A DNA stretch of 64,000 nucleotides, from NCBI RefSeq assembly GCF_026870155.1, contig NZ_CP113975.1, positions 310,001 to 374,000 on the forward strand. Direction: 5' to 3'. Source of the stretch: Flavobacterium marginilacus (GTDB lineage Bacteria; Bacteroidota; Bacteroidia; Flavobacteriales; Flavobacteriaceae). Both the position numbers and the translations under genes were made by a program. A model generated the notes under the pieces. The model had not been told where the DNA came from. It did no database searches and worked only from the letters and a program-made list of their open reading frames with translations. Positions 52,985 through 61,900 of the stretch are shown here, in pieces (position 1 is the first letter of the stretch; each line of letters begins with the position of its first letter).

Positions 52985-53551
52985 TTATAGAAAAAACCAC
53001 TTTCTTCTGCTTTTCTTTTTCTTTTCTTTTTCAGGAACCTCTTTTTCAGATTTTGGTTTCTTCTTGGGAGCTAATAATTTCTTTTTGGTTTTCAGCCGTT
53101 TTTCGGTTTCCTCTATTTCCTGTAAATTATCATTGGCAGTCATCAAAAGTTTAACTTCTTTTATCAGTTTCAAAGCTGATATAATTTCCTGCTGTTTTTC
53201 TAACAGCATTACTTTTTTGAGCTGAATAGCGGTTTCATCTGTCCCTTTTACCGTTAAGGCAAAATCAATTAATTTTGAAGCTTCCTCATAATCTTCATTC
53301 AAAAGCAGGGCATTCAAATAATAAGGATAAACTGCAACTGCGTGAATATTGATGGCCAGCGCTTCCTGAAAGTAACGCTTGGCCTCCTCATAATCCTGCA
53401 GCTGTTCGGATTGCACTCTGCCGTATAAGCATAATGCTGTAGTGTCTTTTTCGTTATATGACAAAGCATAATCTAATGATTCTATGGTTCCTTCGAGCCA
53501 GTATGGATAATTGTCTAATGCCTGAAAAATATATTTATCTGCTGTTTTCAT
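52985..53551 (-). CDS. Tetratricopeptide-repeat protein
   Basis: This 188-residue cytoplasmic protein has about three TPR units ('ALSYNEKDTTALCLYGRVQSEQLQDYEEAKRYFQEALAINIHAVAVYPYYLNALLLNEDYEEASKLIDFAL'). It has a very basic Lys-rich tail ending in WFFL. TPRs mediate protein contacts, and the basic tail could touch RNA or ribosome. It follows prfH by 19 bp and is the third gene of the rtcB-prfH unit, so it may serve the same repair process, though that is inference. Confidence 0.75.
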   Translation of the reverse strand: MKTADKYIFQALDNYPYWLEGTIESLDYALSYNEKDTTALCLYGRVQSEQLQDYEEAKRYFQEALAINIHAVAVYPYYLNALLLNEDYEEASKLIDFALTVKGTDETAIQLKKVMLLEKQQEIISALKLIKEVKLLMTANDNLQEIEETEKRLKTKKKLLAPKKKPKSEKEVPEKEKKKKSRRKWFFL

Positions 53552-53570
53552 ATTGTTTTTAAGATTAGAA

Positions 53571-54272
53571 TCATGAATCGATATATTCAGTTCTATGATT
53601 CAGTTGCTGTTTTAATTTTTGCCTTTCGGATTTGTAGCTCTTGACTGTTTTTTCATTTTTAAAATCAGATCCGGTAAACGTTCTCGTTGGATTTCCTCTG
53701 GCCACATTCAATTGGTTTTCCCATTGATCACTGGCTTGTTTCCTGATCATTTCCAGTTCAAAAACTTTGAATTTTTCAAGCAGTCTTTCGGTAGCCAGTT
53801 TTTTGTTTTGGTGCTGCGAACGCGAATCCATGGCCACAGTGCTCAATCCCGAGGGCACATGTGTAGCGCGGATGGCCGAGCTTACCTTGTTTACATGCTG
53901 TCCGCCCGCACCGGAACTTCTCATGGCTTGATACTGAATATCTTTTTCGGAAATCGATTTTATGGCTAAAGCATCCATTTCGAAAATACCGATAAACCAG
54001 TTTTTTCTTTTGTGCATTTTCCTGAAACTGCTTTGTCCAATCCATTGAATAGTTCCTTTCCAAGAGTTCACAAATTCGGTTACCGTTTTCCCTTTAAGCA
54101 GAATCAAAGCCGTTAAAACTGTTCCGTTCTCGTTTCCGGCTTCCCGCTGCAGGACTGTGGCTTCAATTTGACAGGTCTGTGCTTCTTCCAAGATTTTTTT
54201 AAGCACTTGGGCAGCTACCCAAGTGCATTCCGCAGGACCCCGTCCTGCTGTTATTTGAATTATTTTTTCCAT
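53571..54272 (-). CDS. prfH: Peptide chain release factor homologue PrfH
   Basis: This 233-residue protein keeps the catalytic GGQ motif in 'RSSGAGGQHVNKVSSAIRATHVPSG' (G123-G124-Q125). It lacks the stop-codon-reading domain of RF1/RF2. It instead has an N-terminal 'QITAGRGPAECTWVAAQVLKKIL' region typical of PrfH. PrfH frees peptides from ribosomes damaged in the decoding centre so that RtcB can repair the 16S rRNA. The gene lies 10 bp after rtcB, and the pairing is the known RtcB-PrfH arrangement. Confidence 0.92.
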   Translation of the reverse strand: MEKIIQITAGRGPAECTWVAAQVLKKILEEAQTCQIEATVLQREAGNENGTVLTALILLKGKTVTEFVNSWKGTIQWIGQSSFRKMHKRKNWFIGIFEMDALAIKSISEKDIQYQAMRSSGAGGQHVNKVSSAIRATHVPSGLSTVAMDSRSQHQNKKLATERLLEKFKVFELEMIRKQASDQWENQLNVARGNPTRTFTGSDFKNEKTVKSYKSERQKLKQQLNHRTEYIDS

Positions 54273-54282
54273 ACTTTAAATT

Positions 54283-55674
54283 TTATCGGTCCATGCGGAC
54301 AATTTTTGGCGTAAACGTGCCTAATACATTGACTAGTTCGTTTTGCAGTCCCATGACTTTGTGAATGTCTTTGTACGCCATCGGTGCTTCGTCAACATTC
54401 CCGCCGATGAGGTGTACATCATGGTCTTTCAAAGTTTTTTTAATATCACTTTGCGTAAAAGTGCTTTTGCATTTGGCTCTCGAAAACAATCTTCCCGCTC
54501 CGTGTGAAGCCGAGTTTAATGAATCAGGATTGCCTTTTCCCATAACCACAAAGCCCGGCGCAGTCATAGATCCCGGAATAATGCCCAGCTGACCTTCGTG
54601 GGCAGGAGTGGCTCCTTTTCTGTGGACAATGCATTCTTTTCCGTTCAACATTTCTTTCCAGGCAAAGTTGTGATGGTTTTCGATCGTTACAACTACTCTT
54701 TTACCAATTGCTTTGGCCACTCTTCGGTGAATATCATCGTGGCAGGCTTTGGCATAATCTCCAGCCAAATTCATCGCCAGCCAATATTCCTGACCGTCGT
54801 GCGTGTTTAGATCAAGCCAGGCCAAATGCTGTACATTCTTTGGCAGCGGACATTGTTTGGACGCCAGATAGGTGTAATGTTTTGCAATATTGGCTCCCAT
54901 GCCGCGCGAACCGCTGTGTGATAAAACGCAAAAGTAACTGCCCGGTTCCAGTTTCCATTCCGGCAGAACGGTATCCAGCTGTACGGTTCCAAATTCCACA
55001 AAATGATTGCCGCCTCCCGAGGTTCCTAATTGTTTGTATGCCTTAGAAAGTAATCCTTTAAGTAATGGAATGTCCTGAAACTCCGGTCTGCTGAAAACTT
55101 CATGATCGGCTTTGTTAGCGTGGTTTTCGTTCATTCCAAATTTGGTGTGCTCTTTTAAAATGGCTTGTAACTGATGATCTTTTCCTTTGATAAAAGAAGC
55201 TGGCAGGTCAAATATCGATAAGCTCATTCTACATCCAATATCGACTCCTACACCATACGGAATAACCGCATTGTCTGTTGCCAAAACACCGCCAATCGGC
55301 AATCCATAACCAGAATGTGCATCAGGCATTAAAGCGCCTGCTACAGAAATTGGCAGTTTTAAAGAATCATACAATTGAAATTTTGCCTGTTCATCAATTT
55401 CATTTTCTCCAAAAATAGAGAATGGTGCACGCGTGGTCTGCAGCTGATGCATTCTAACCACGACAGGATTAATAAGACCTTCGGCCACTTTTCCCCAAGT
55501 ACCGTCATTTTTATAATTCTCCGGATGCAGTAATACATCTTTGGCTTCATTGATGATACGCTCTTTTTTTTCTTTTTTTCGGTATCTGCTAATCTGCCCT
55601 AAGGCGATATTGATACTATTGTTTTTTGGGAAGCCTAATTTTATTAGATCTCTTCCCGATAATTTATTTCCCAT
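54283..55674 (-). CDS. rtcB: RtcB-family RNA ligase
   Basis: This is 463 residues from MGNKLSGRDLIKLGF; a 16-residue longer frame is less likely. The RtcB signature is present: 'GVDIGCRMSLS' with the metal-binding Cys, 'GTSGGGNHFVEF', 'LSHSGSRGMGANIA', 'ENHHNFAW', 'VHRKGATPAHEGQLGIIPGSM' and the guanylylated-His region 'SLNSASHGAGR'. It joins 2',3'-cyclic phosphate (or 3'-phosphate) to 5'-OH RNA ends using GTP and manganese. Linked to prfH, it probably re-ligates cut 16S rRNA. Confidence 0.93.
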   Translation of the reverse strand: MGNKLSGRDLIKLGFPKNNSINIALGQISRYRKKEKKERIINEAKDVLLHPENYKNDGTWGKVAEGLINPVVVRMHQLQTTRAPFSIFGENEIDEQAKFQLYDSLKLPISVAGALMPDAHSGYGLPIGGVLATDNAVIPYGVGVDIGCRMSLSIFDLPASFIKGKDHQLQAILKEHTKFGMNENHANKADHEVFSRPEFQDIPLLKGLLSKAYKQLGTSGGGNHFVEFGTVQLDTVLPEWKLEPGSYFCVLSHSGSRGMGANIAKHYTYLASKQCPLPKNVQHLAWLDLNTHDGQEYWLAMNLAGDYAKACHDDIHRRVAKAIGKRVVVTIENHHNFAWKEMLNGKECIVHRKGATPAHEGQLGIIPGSMTAPGFVVMGKGNPDSLNSASHGAGRLFSRAKCKSTFTQSDIKKTLKDHDVHLIGGNVDEAPMAYKDIHKVMGLQNELVNVLGTFTPKIVRMDR

Positions 55675-55830
55675 GAAATTTTTACTATTGTTCGTTTTGT
55701 TTGCAGCGCTGCAAATCGCCAATCTGAAATACAGAAAATGAGATGTAACGGCAAAGTATCTTAATCCCGTTTGGGATAAAGTAAGGAGCTGTATTCGGGA
55801 ATTTTTTGAGAAGAGTCTAGAATAAAATCA

Positions 55831-55864
55831 AAAAAGCCCAAATCTAAATTGCTTCGGGCTTTTT
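55831..55864 (-). terminator. Terminator of a short transcription unit
   Basis: AAAAAGCCC (55831-55839) and GGGCTTTTT (55856-55864) form a hairpin. It lies downstream of the tiny minus-strand ORF. Confidence 0.75.
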
Positions 55865-55886
55865 CATATAGTATAAAATTGAATTT

Positions 55887-55970
55887 CTAAGATTGAAATA
55901 AGCCACGAAGATGTGCTGCACCAATTCCAACTGGTGTGAAGCCTTGTAATGATGATTTGAATACAAACAT
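55887..55970 (-). CDS. Tiny ORF (27 aa) with its own terminator
   Basis: The ATG at 55970 opens MFVFKSSLQGFTPVGIGAA and the frame ends HLRGLFQS before a stop, 22 bp ahead of a clear terminator. Upstream on the same strand lies AAATCTTTG, near the -7 consensus. Promoter-like box, ORF and terminator together suggest a genuine short transcript encoding a micropeptide or a small RNA. Confidence 0.4.
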   Translation of the reverse strand: MFVFKSSLQGFTPVGIGAAHLRGLFQS

Positions 55971-56137
55971 TGTTCTTCGTTTTTAAAGGGTTAATTATTT
56001 TTTCGTGTGCAAAGATTTAAATATATTTTTTAAATATCCTAATTTTTTGTTAAAATATTTTTGAAGTCAATCAAGATTTATTTTTAAATTATTGATTTAT
56101 AGTTTGTTGTTTTTTTGTAAAAAATAAAAGTGTATAA

Positions 56138-56174
56138 AAAAATGCCTTAAAGTATACTGCTTTAAGGCATTTTT
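56138..56174 (-). terminator. Terminator of the outer-membrane barrel gene
   Basis: AAAAATGCCTTAAA and TTTAAGGCATTTTT with T tract on the minus strand, just after the gene's end. Confidence 0.85.
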
Positions 56175-56200
56175 CAGTAAAATTGAGTTAGTTGGTTTTC

Positions 56201-56725
56201 TTAGAATTGAAAAGCGGCACCTACTTGAAAAACCTGATTTTTTCCTGAAATACCATCGTAGGTATCATCTAAACCCGTAATATATCGGGCATTTATAGAT
56301 AAACCTAGAGGCAGATTCAAAGAGGTTCCAAAAGCCCATGAAGGCACAAAACTGTTTGCATCGCCAAAATTATCATCATTAACTAGAAATTCAAATTGAG
56401 GACCAGTTTCAAAGCTCAATAACTTGGCAGCGTATATTTTTGCTAAAATAGGCACAGTAAGATAATCTATTTTTACATCATCAATATTTGTGGAGAAACC
56501 TTCTTGAGAGTATTGAACCTCAGGCTGTATAAACAACAGGCTTTTTACCAATGGGATTTCTTTGTAAACACCCACATAAAGTCCTGTTTTGGCATCAGTG
56601 TTCCAGCCATCTCCATTGATGTCTGAAAAATTGGCACCAGCTCTAATTCCAAATTTTTGTGCTGAAACTGTTGTAGACACTAACATTAGGAAAGCACCTA
56701 TCAGTAAAATTTTTAATGATCGCAT
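56201..56725 (-). CDS. PorT-like outer-membrane beta-barrel protein
   Basis: This 174-residue protein has a signal peptide ('KILLIGAFLMLVSTTVSAQ'). The barrel strands are typical of the family: 'KFGIRAGANFSDINGDGW', 'GLYVGVYKEIPLVKSLLFIQPEVQYSQEGFS', 'YLTVPILAKIYA', 'LSFETGPQFEFLVND'. It ends 'NQVFQVGAAFQF', a C-terminal aromatic. This outer_membrane_beta-barrel (PF13568) type is abundant in Bacteroidota, with mostly unknown roles. It is monocistronic with its own terminator. Confidence 0.85.
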   Translation of the reverse strand: MRSLKILLIGAFLMLVSTTVSAQKFGIRAGANFSDINGDGWNTDAKTGLYVGVYKEIPLVKSLLFIQPEVQYSQEGFSTNIDDVKIDYLTVPILAKIYAAKLLSFETGPQFEFLVNDDNFGDANSFVPSWAFGTSLNLPLGLSINARYITGLDDTYDGISGKNQVFQVGAAFQF

Positions 56726-57138
56726 ATTTTTTGTTTTTAGATTATAACCCTTGCTTTCAGGGCTGATTACTTTAAAAATACTACAAAATTTTAATTCTGT
56801 TGTTCATAAAAATTACAAAAGAGCAAAAACAATATCTCATTTTTTGATGAAAATTATTATGTAACTGCCAAGTAATAATTAGAATAAAAGAATCAAACAT
56901 TTGATATATAACGCCAGTTTTTGTAAATATATTATGTTAACTTTGAAATGGAGGTATCTCTTTACCTCTTGATTCAGTTATTTTAAAGTTATAGATCTCC
57001 GTTTAATTTTTATAATAAATTATACAGTATGAGTGAATTTCTTCAAAAAGGGAAAAGCATTTATTGATAGTATACGGGAAAGACGGCAAAATGAAAATAA
57101 AACTGGGAAGCCTTCCTGATAAAAACAAAAAGTAATTT

Positions 57139-57645
57139 ATGAGAGTACTATTTTTAAGTTTAGCGGTATTGATATTAGTTAGTTTTGATTCTCTGAATTA
57201 TAAAGAATCAGATGAAAAACAGCAGATAAACCGGATGCTCGATGGCTGGCACAAAGCAGCAGCCGAAGCTAATTTTGATAATTATTTCGGAATGATGACC
57301 GAAGATGCTATTTTTATTGGAACAGATCCATCTGAGAATTGGGGTATAAAAGCATTTAAGGCATTTGCCAAACCCTATTTTGACAAAGGAAAGGCATGGA
57401 ACTTTAAGATGATAGAACGTCATATTTATTTTGATAGTTCAGGGAAAACAGCGTGGTTTGATGAGCTTTTAAATACTCAGATGAAAATCTGCAGAGGTTC
57501 TGGTGTTGTTGTAAAAATAGGTAAGGAATGGAAAATTAAGCATTATGTTCTGTCAATTACTATTCCAAATGACAATGTTGATGAAGTGGTTAAAATCATT
57601 GCACCGATAGAAGATGTATTAATTCAGAAAGGAAGTTCCAAATGA
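57139..57645 (+). CDS. SnoaL/NTF2-like secreted protein (DUF4440 type)
   Basis: This 168-residue protein has a hydrophobic N-terminal signal ('VLFLSLAVLILVSFDSL'). A cone-shaped NTF2-like domain follows: 'INRMLDGWHKAAAEANFDNYFGMMTEDAIFIGTDPSENW' and 'AWFDELLNTQMKICRGSGVVVKIGKEWKIKHYVLSITIPND'. Such domains bind small ligands or catalyse varied reactions, so function is open. Upstream (57061-57135) an open frame reading IVYGKDGKMKIKLGSLPDKNKK may be the tail of a lost gene. Confidence 0.8.
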   Translation: MRVLFLSLAVLILVSFDSLNYKESDEKQQINRMLDGWHKAAAEANFDNYFGMMTEDAIFIGTDPSENWGIKAFKAFAKPYFDKGKAWNFKMIERHIYFDSSGKTAWFDELLNTQMKICRGSGVVVKIGKEWKIKHYVLSITIPNDNVDEVVKIIAPIEDVLIQKGSSK

Positions 57646-57694
57646 TAATTTTTGATTTTTTCAGTACCGAGGCGTTCATTCTTATATAATTCCT

Positions 57695-57702
57695 TAATTT
57701 TG
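57695..57702 (+). promoter_or_regulatory. -7 box of trmB
   Basis: TAATTTTG fits TAnnTTTG, 19 bp before the GTG start, implying a short leader. Confidence 0.5.
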
Positions 57703-57721
57703 CCGAAACAGTAATTATATC

Positions 57722-58396
57722 GTGGGAAGTAAAAATAAATTAAAAAGGTTCAAAGAAAACGAAACATTCAATAACGTTTTTCAGCCAACAAGGGAAGAAG
57801 TGGTCGGAGATTTATTTCCGCTGAGAGGAAAATGGAATTCAGATTTTTTTAAAAATGAAAATCCCTTGGTGCTTGAATTAGGATGTGGAAAAGGCGAATA
57901 TTCTGTTGGACTGGCTGAGAGATATCCAAATAAAAACTTCGTAGGAATCGATATTAAAGGTGCCCGTTTTTGGCGCGGAGCAAAAACTGCTGTTGAAACA
58001 GGACTGCATAATGTGGCTTTTATTCGTACGCAAATTGAATTAATCAATCATATTTTTGCCGAAAATGAAGTGGATGAAATCTGGATTACTTTTCCGGATC
58101 CTCAAATAAAATACAAGAGAACAAAACATAGAATGACCAATTCGGAATTTCTAAAATTATATAAAAAAATCCTCAAAAAGGATGGTGTTGTAAACCTTAA
58201 AACGGACAGCGAGTTCATGCACGGATACACACTTGGACTGCTTCATGGTGAAGGGCATGAGGTTTTGTATGCTAATCATAATGTGTATGTAAACGAAGGA
58301 AGTCCTGAAGAAGTTACCGCTTTTCAGACATTTTATGAAAAGCAGTATTTAGAAATTAACAAGGCGATTACGTATATTCGTTTTAAAATCAAATAG
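57722..58396 (+). CDS. trmB: tRNA (guanine-N7)-methyltransferase
   Basis: This 224-residue enzyme (GTG start) methylates G46 of tRNAs using SAM. TrmB blocks are 'LVLELGCGKGEYSVGLAERYPNKNFVGIDIKGARFWRGAKTA' (SAM site), 'VDEIWITFPDPQIKYKRTKHRMTN' (the catalytic PDP segment) and 'VNLKTDSEFMHGYT'. The C-terminal 'EVTAFQTFYEKQYLEINKAITYIRF' is also typical. The length is normal. The LysE-type gene follows after 60 bp on the same strand. Confidence 0.95.
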   Translation: MGSKNKLKRFKENETFNNVFQPTREEVVGDLFPLRGKWNSDFFKNENPLVLELGCGKGEYSVGLAERYPNKNFVGIDIKGARFWRGAKTAVETGLHNVAFIRTQIELINHIFAENEVDEIWITFPDPQIKYKRTKHRMTNSEFLKLYKKILKKDGVVNLKTDSEFMHGYTLGLLHGEGHEVLYANHNVYVNEGSPEEVTAFQTFYEKQYLEINKAITYIRFKIK

Positions 58397-58456
58397 TTCA
58401 TAGCCCCGGTTTTCAGTTTGTAAGCTGAAGCTGCAGACTGGAACAGCTAATTAAGT

Positions 58457-59089
58457 ATGACGCTACTATTACCTTTTTTTCTCGGATTTATTGTTGCAGC
58501 TATCGGGATAACACCTCCCGGTCTGATCAATATGACCGCTGCAAAAGTAAGTCTGAAAGACGGCAGGACTGAAGCTGTTTTTTTTGCTGCTGGTGCTACG
58601 GTAATAGTTTTTTTTCAGACATTTTCAGCTTTATTATTTGCCAATTTTATCAATAGCCATCCTGATGTAATAAATAAACTGCAGGAAATAGGGCTGTTTA
58701 TTTTCATAGGGCTTACGGTTTATTTTTTTTGGAAAGCCAAAAGACCAAAACTGACTAAAGCCGAAACAAAGATACGCAGTAAGACAAACAGGTTCTTTCT
58801 GGGAATGTTGCTTTCTGCACTGAATTTATTTCCTATTCCATACTATGTTTTTGTTTCCATTACACTCGCTGCTTATGGCTATTTTTATTTTGTAGAGTCT
58901 TTCATTTATGCATTTGTGATGGGAGTCGTAGCAGGTTCTTTTTTGGTTTTTTATCTTTATATCGTGTATTTTAAAAAAAGAGAGGCCAAATCTTCTTTTT
59001 TACTCAATAATGGGAATTATATTATTGGAACTCTTACAGGACTTGTTTCTATAGTTACACTTTTTAAGCTTATTAAAGGATATTTTTGA
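58457..59089 (+). CDS. LysE-family amino-acid exporter
   Basis: This 210-residue protein has about six membrane spans. The family N-terminal motif is 'LGFIVAAIGITPPGLINMTAAKVSLKDGRTEAVFFAAGA'. Later spans are 'LFIFIGLTVYFFWKAKR', 'FFLGMLLSALNLFPIPYYVFVSITLAAYGY' and 'FVMGVVAGSFLVFYLYIVYF'. It probably exports an amino acid or related metabolite, substrate unknown. The next gene starts 9 bp later, so the two are co-transcribed. Confidence 0.85.
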   Translation: MTLLLPFFLGFIVAAIGITPPGLINMTAAKVSLKDGRTEAVFFAAGATVIVFFQTFSALLFANFINSHPDVINKLQEIGLFIFIGLTVYFFWKAKRPKLTKAETKIRSKTNRFFLGMLLSALNLFPIPYYVFVSITLAAYGYFYFVESFIYAFVMGVVAGSFLVFYLYIVYFKKREAKSSFLLNNGNYIIGTLTGLVSIVTLFKLIKGYF

Positions 59090-59098
59090 TTAAATGCT

Positions 59099-59431
59099 AT
59101 GAACCCAGCAAATGATAATTTTTTTGAAAGAGTTTACACTGTCGTACGGCAGATTCCGTATGGAAAAGTTACTTCGTATGGAGCTATTGCAAAAACTTTA
59201 GGAGCTACACGTTCTGCAAGAATGGTTGGCTGGGCTATGAATGCCGCTCATAACTTAGAAGATGTCCCTGCTCATAGAGTTGTAAACAGAAAAGGATTGC
59301 TAACGGGAAAACATCATTTTGACGGAACCAATCTTATGCAGCAATTGCTGGAAAGCGAAGGAATTGTTGTTGTGGATAATCAAATCATGAATTTTGAGGC
59401 GGTTTTCTGGATTCCGGAGATGGCCGTTTAA
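59099..59431 (+). CDS. Alkyltransferase-like (ATL) DNA-repair protein
   Basis: This 110-residue protein has the MGMT DNA-binding domain only: 'FFERVYTVVRQIPYGKVTSYGAIAKTLGATRSARMVGWAMNAA' (winged helix with Arg finger). Where MGMT has PCHR it reads 'VPAHRVVNRKG', so the methyl-accepting Cys is Ala. ATL proteins bind O6-alkylguanine without removing it and flag it for nucleotide excision repair. It is the second gene after the LysE-type exporter. Confidence 0.88.
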   Translation: MNPANDNFFERVYTVVRQIPYGKVTSYGAIAKTLGATRSARMVGWAMNAAHNLEDVPAHRVVNRKGLLTGKHHFDGTNLMQQLLESEGIVVVDNQIMNFEAVFWIPEMAV

Positions 59432-59542
59432 ATTCTTTATACTTGTGTCCTGCAGTAAAAAAGCATTGGCAGTTATAGCTGTTATTGAGTGTACTCATCG
59501 ATAAAACCAATCCAAATCTTTTAGAATAAGAACTTAATCCGT

Positions 59543-59550
59543 TATCTTTG
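59543..59550 (+). promoter_or_regulatory. -7 box of mrp
   Basis: TATCTTTG fits TAnnTTTG, 65 bp before the mrp ATG. No clear -33 TTTG at the usual spacing. Confidence 0.5.
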
Positions 59551-59615
59551 CAATCTGAAATTAGTTTAAATAAAAACACGTTTTTTAAAAACGCAAACAG
59601 ATAGAGATTAAAAAA

Positions 59616-60743
59616 ATGAAATTAGATAAAAATAACATTCTGAAAGCATTAGAAACAATTACTATTGCTGGTGAAGGTAAAAATATGGTAGAAAGCGGCG
59701 CAGTTACAAATGTAGTCACTTTTGGCGATGAGGTTGTAGTTGATTTGGTATTGCACACTCCGGCAATGCATATAAAGAAAAGAGCTGAAGACGATATTAA
59801 AAAAACAATCCAGGATTTGGTTTCAGCAGATGCCAAAATTAAGGTAAACATAAAAGTTGAAGTTCCTGAAAAGAATGAAATCAAAGGAAAAGCGATACCG
59901 GGAATAAAAAACATTATTGCAGTAGCTTCTGGAAAAGGCGGAGTGGGGAAATCTACAGTTACAGCAAATTTAGCAGTAACATTAACAAAGATGGGATTTG
60001 CAGTTGGCGTTCTTGATGCCGATATCTATGGGCCGTCTATGCCGATTATGTTTGATGTAGAGAGTGAGAAGCCTATTTCTGTTGAAGTTAATGGAAAATC
60101 AAAAATGAAGCCAGTTGAAAGTTATGGAGTAAAAATGCTTTCTATTGGATTTTTTACTTCTCCAAGCCAGGCTGTTATCTGGAGAGGACCAATGGCTTCT
60201 AAAGCACTGAACCAGATGATTTTTGATGCAAACTGGGGAGAATTAGATTTTATGTTAATCGATCTGCCTCCAGGAACCGGAGATATCCACCTTTCGATTA
60301 TGCAGTCGTTACCAGTTACGGGAGCAGTTGTGGTAAGTACGCCTCAGGCAGTAGCATTGGCCGATGCTAAAAAAGGAGTCTCAATGTTTATATCAGAAGC
60401 GATTAATGTGCCGGTTTTGGGAATTATAGAGAACATGGCTTATTTTACTCCAGAAGAATTACCAAATAATAAATATTACATTTTTGGAAAAGAAGGAGCC
60501 AAAGATCTTGCACAGGATTTAGGAGTAGCTTTCTTAGGTGAAGTGCCGATAGTTCAGTCTATCCGCGAAGCAGGGGATTATGGACGTCCTGCAGCATTGC
60601 AGACAGGATCGGTTATTGAAAATGTTTTTGATGAGATAACGCGTAATGTTGTTAGCGAAGTTGTAGACAGAAATGAAAATTTAGAACCAACGGAAGCGAT
60701 CAAGATTACGACAATGGCAGGATGTTCAGCAGTTAAGAAATAA
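59616..60743 (+). CDS. mrp: Mrp/NBP35-type iron-sulphur carrier ATPase
   Basis: This 375-residue protein has an N-terminal DUF59/MIP18 domain (~1-90). The P-loop is 'IIAVASGKGGVGKSTVTANLAV' with the deviant Walker A of the family, and 'VGVLDADIYGPSMPIMF' and 'FMLIDLPPGTGDIHLSIMQSLP' (Walker B region) follow. The usual C-terminal CxxC between 'IENMAYFTPEELPNNKYYIFG' is missing, as in many Bacteroidota sequences. It loads Fe-S clusters onto apoproteins. It is followed after 104 bp by an Nfu-type gene, a functional pair. Confidence 0.92.
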   Translation: MKLDKNNILKALETITIAGEGKNMVESGAVTNVVTFGDEVVVDLVLHTPAMHIKKRAEDDIKKTIQDLVSADAKIKVNIKVEVPEKNEIKGKAIPGIKNIIAVASGKGGVGKSTVTANLAVTLTKMGFAVGVLDADIYGPSMPIMFDVESEKPISVEVNGKSKMKPVESYGVKMLSIGFFTSPSQAVIWRGPMASKALNQMIFDANWGELDFMLIDLPPGTGDIHLSIMQSLPVTGAVVVSTPQAVALADAKKGVSMFISEAINVPVLGIIENMAYFTPEELPNNKYYIFGKEGAKDLAQDLGVAFLGEVPIVQSIREAGDYGRPAALQTGSVIENVFDEITRNVVSEVVDRNENLEPTEAIKITTMAGCSAVKK

Positions 60744-60847
60744 TTCTGAAACTTGAATATGAATTCAAATGCCGTCAATAGATAAAATTAAAATTATTGT
60801 CAGTGATTTTGATTGAATTAAAAGATGGTGAACAATAGATACCAATT

Positions 60848-61087
60848 ATGAAAACAGAAGAATTAACAAATAATGTTTTGAAAGCGCTGGATGAAATCAG
60901 ACCTTTTTTGAATTCAGACGGCGGAGACATTAAGCTCATTTCAATTGATGAGGGAAAGCATGTCAAAGTTAGGCTTGAAGGAGCCTGTACTAGCTGCAGT
61001 GTTAACCAAATGACTTTGAGAGCAGGTGTAGAAACAACTATAAAGAAGTATGCACCTCAAATTGAAACAGTGGTAAATATCATGTAA
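60848..61087 (+). CDS. NifU C-terminal-domain (Nfu-type) Fe-S scaffold
   Basis: This 79-residue single domain reads 'NNVLKALDEIRPFLNSDGGDIKLISIDEGKHVKVRLEGACTSCSVNQMTLRAGVETTIKKYAPQIETVVNI'. The CxxC (CTSC) binds the cluster in a dimer. It passes assembled clusters to targets. Position after mrp, and the ferredoxin further on, makes this a small Fe-S neighbourhood. Confidence 0.92.
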   Translation: MKTEELTNNVLKALDEIRPFLNSDGGDIKLISIDEGKHVKVRLEGACTSCSVNQMTLRAGVETTIKKYAPQIETVVNIM

Positions 61088-61344
61088 ACAGTATAAAAAG
61101 AAGGACATTTTATTTTGAATAAAATTTAGATTTTTTTTAACGAAAAAAATCATTAACAAAACGAAAAATGTCATTTTTACACTTCTTGGATTTGAAACTT
61201 ATACTTGTTAAAATAGAGTAAAAAGAGGGTTTTTAGAAGATTATCATTAAGGAATTACTAATATAACAGCGTTTTTTTTCACTATGTGTAAAAAACAGTG
61301 TAAATAATTCAAATTTATTTCGACTGGTTTTTCGAATAAAAATT

Positions 61345-61352
61345 TACATTTG
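61345..61352 (+). promoter_or_regulatory. -7 box of the 156-codon secreted-protein gene
   Basis: TACATTTG fits TAnnTTTG, 27 bp before the ATG. Confidence 0.5.
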
Positions 61353-61378
61353 TAACACTAACTTACAAATTTTGAATT

Positions 61379-61849
61379 ATGAAAAAGCTTTATTTATTGA
61401 CCGTTTTATTATGTCTTTTTAAAACATATGGACAGGAACCAATTCAAGAGGCATTTGTTACTAAAACTTATGTGAATGTTGATGATGAATGGAATGAAAT
61501 AAATTTTAGTAAGATTATAGATATTTGGTCTAATAGAACAGGACAGTTAAAAATATCTAATGCTGAATTTTTGAAGGAACTTAGTGGCGGTAAGGCAAAT
61601 ATGTTAGAGAACAGCGCCTATGTAACTGCTGAATTTTCTTCTCAGGTGCAGACCAAAACTAAAACGGATAAAAATGGTTTAGTAAATTTGACATATGAAG
61701 GAAAACTCATTTTTAAAACACATGACGGGACATATGCCCCAAATGCAGTAGTGGTTTTTGTAATTCATAATGCAGATGTTATTGGTTTAAAAATATTAAA
61801 CAAAGAAAATAGAAAAGAAATGGCGGTAGATCTTGAGGTAAAAGGTTAA
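61379..61849 (+). CDS. Secreted protein of unknown function (156 aa)
   Basis: It has a signal peptide (MKKLYLLTVLLCLFKTYGQ). A small domain with strands and helices follows ('NEINFSKIIDIWSNRTGQLKI', 'LVNLTYEGKLIFKTHDGTYAPNAVVVFVIHNADVIGLKI'). No family recognised. It precedes the ferredoxin gene by 51 bp on the same strand and may share its transcript. Confidence 0.65.
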   Translation: MKKLYLLTVLLCLFKTYGQEPIQEAFVTKTYVNVDDEWNEINFSKIIDIWSNRTGQLKISNAEFLKELSGGKANMLENSAYVTAEFSSQVQTKTKTDKNGLVNLTYEGKLIFKTHDGTYAPNAVVVFVIHNADVIGLKILNKENRKEMAVDLEVKG

Positions 61850-61900
61850 AAAAAACAAGGGCTGCCGTTTTATAAAGAAATAAATAAGATAGTATAATAA

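Noticed and set aside
57031..57138. Short frames before the SnoaL-like gene, ending IVYGKDGKMKIKLGSLP
   Set aside because: Possible gene remnant, but it has no start and no recognisable family, so it is not listed as a gene.
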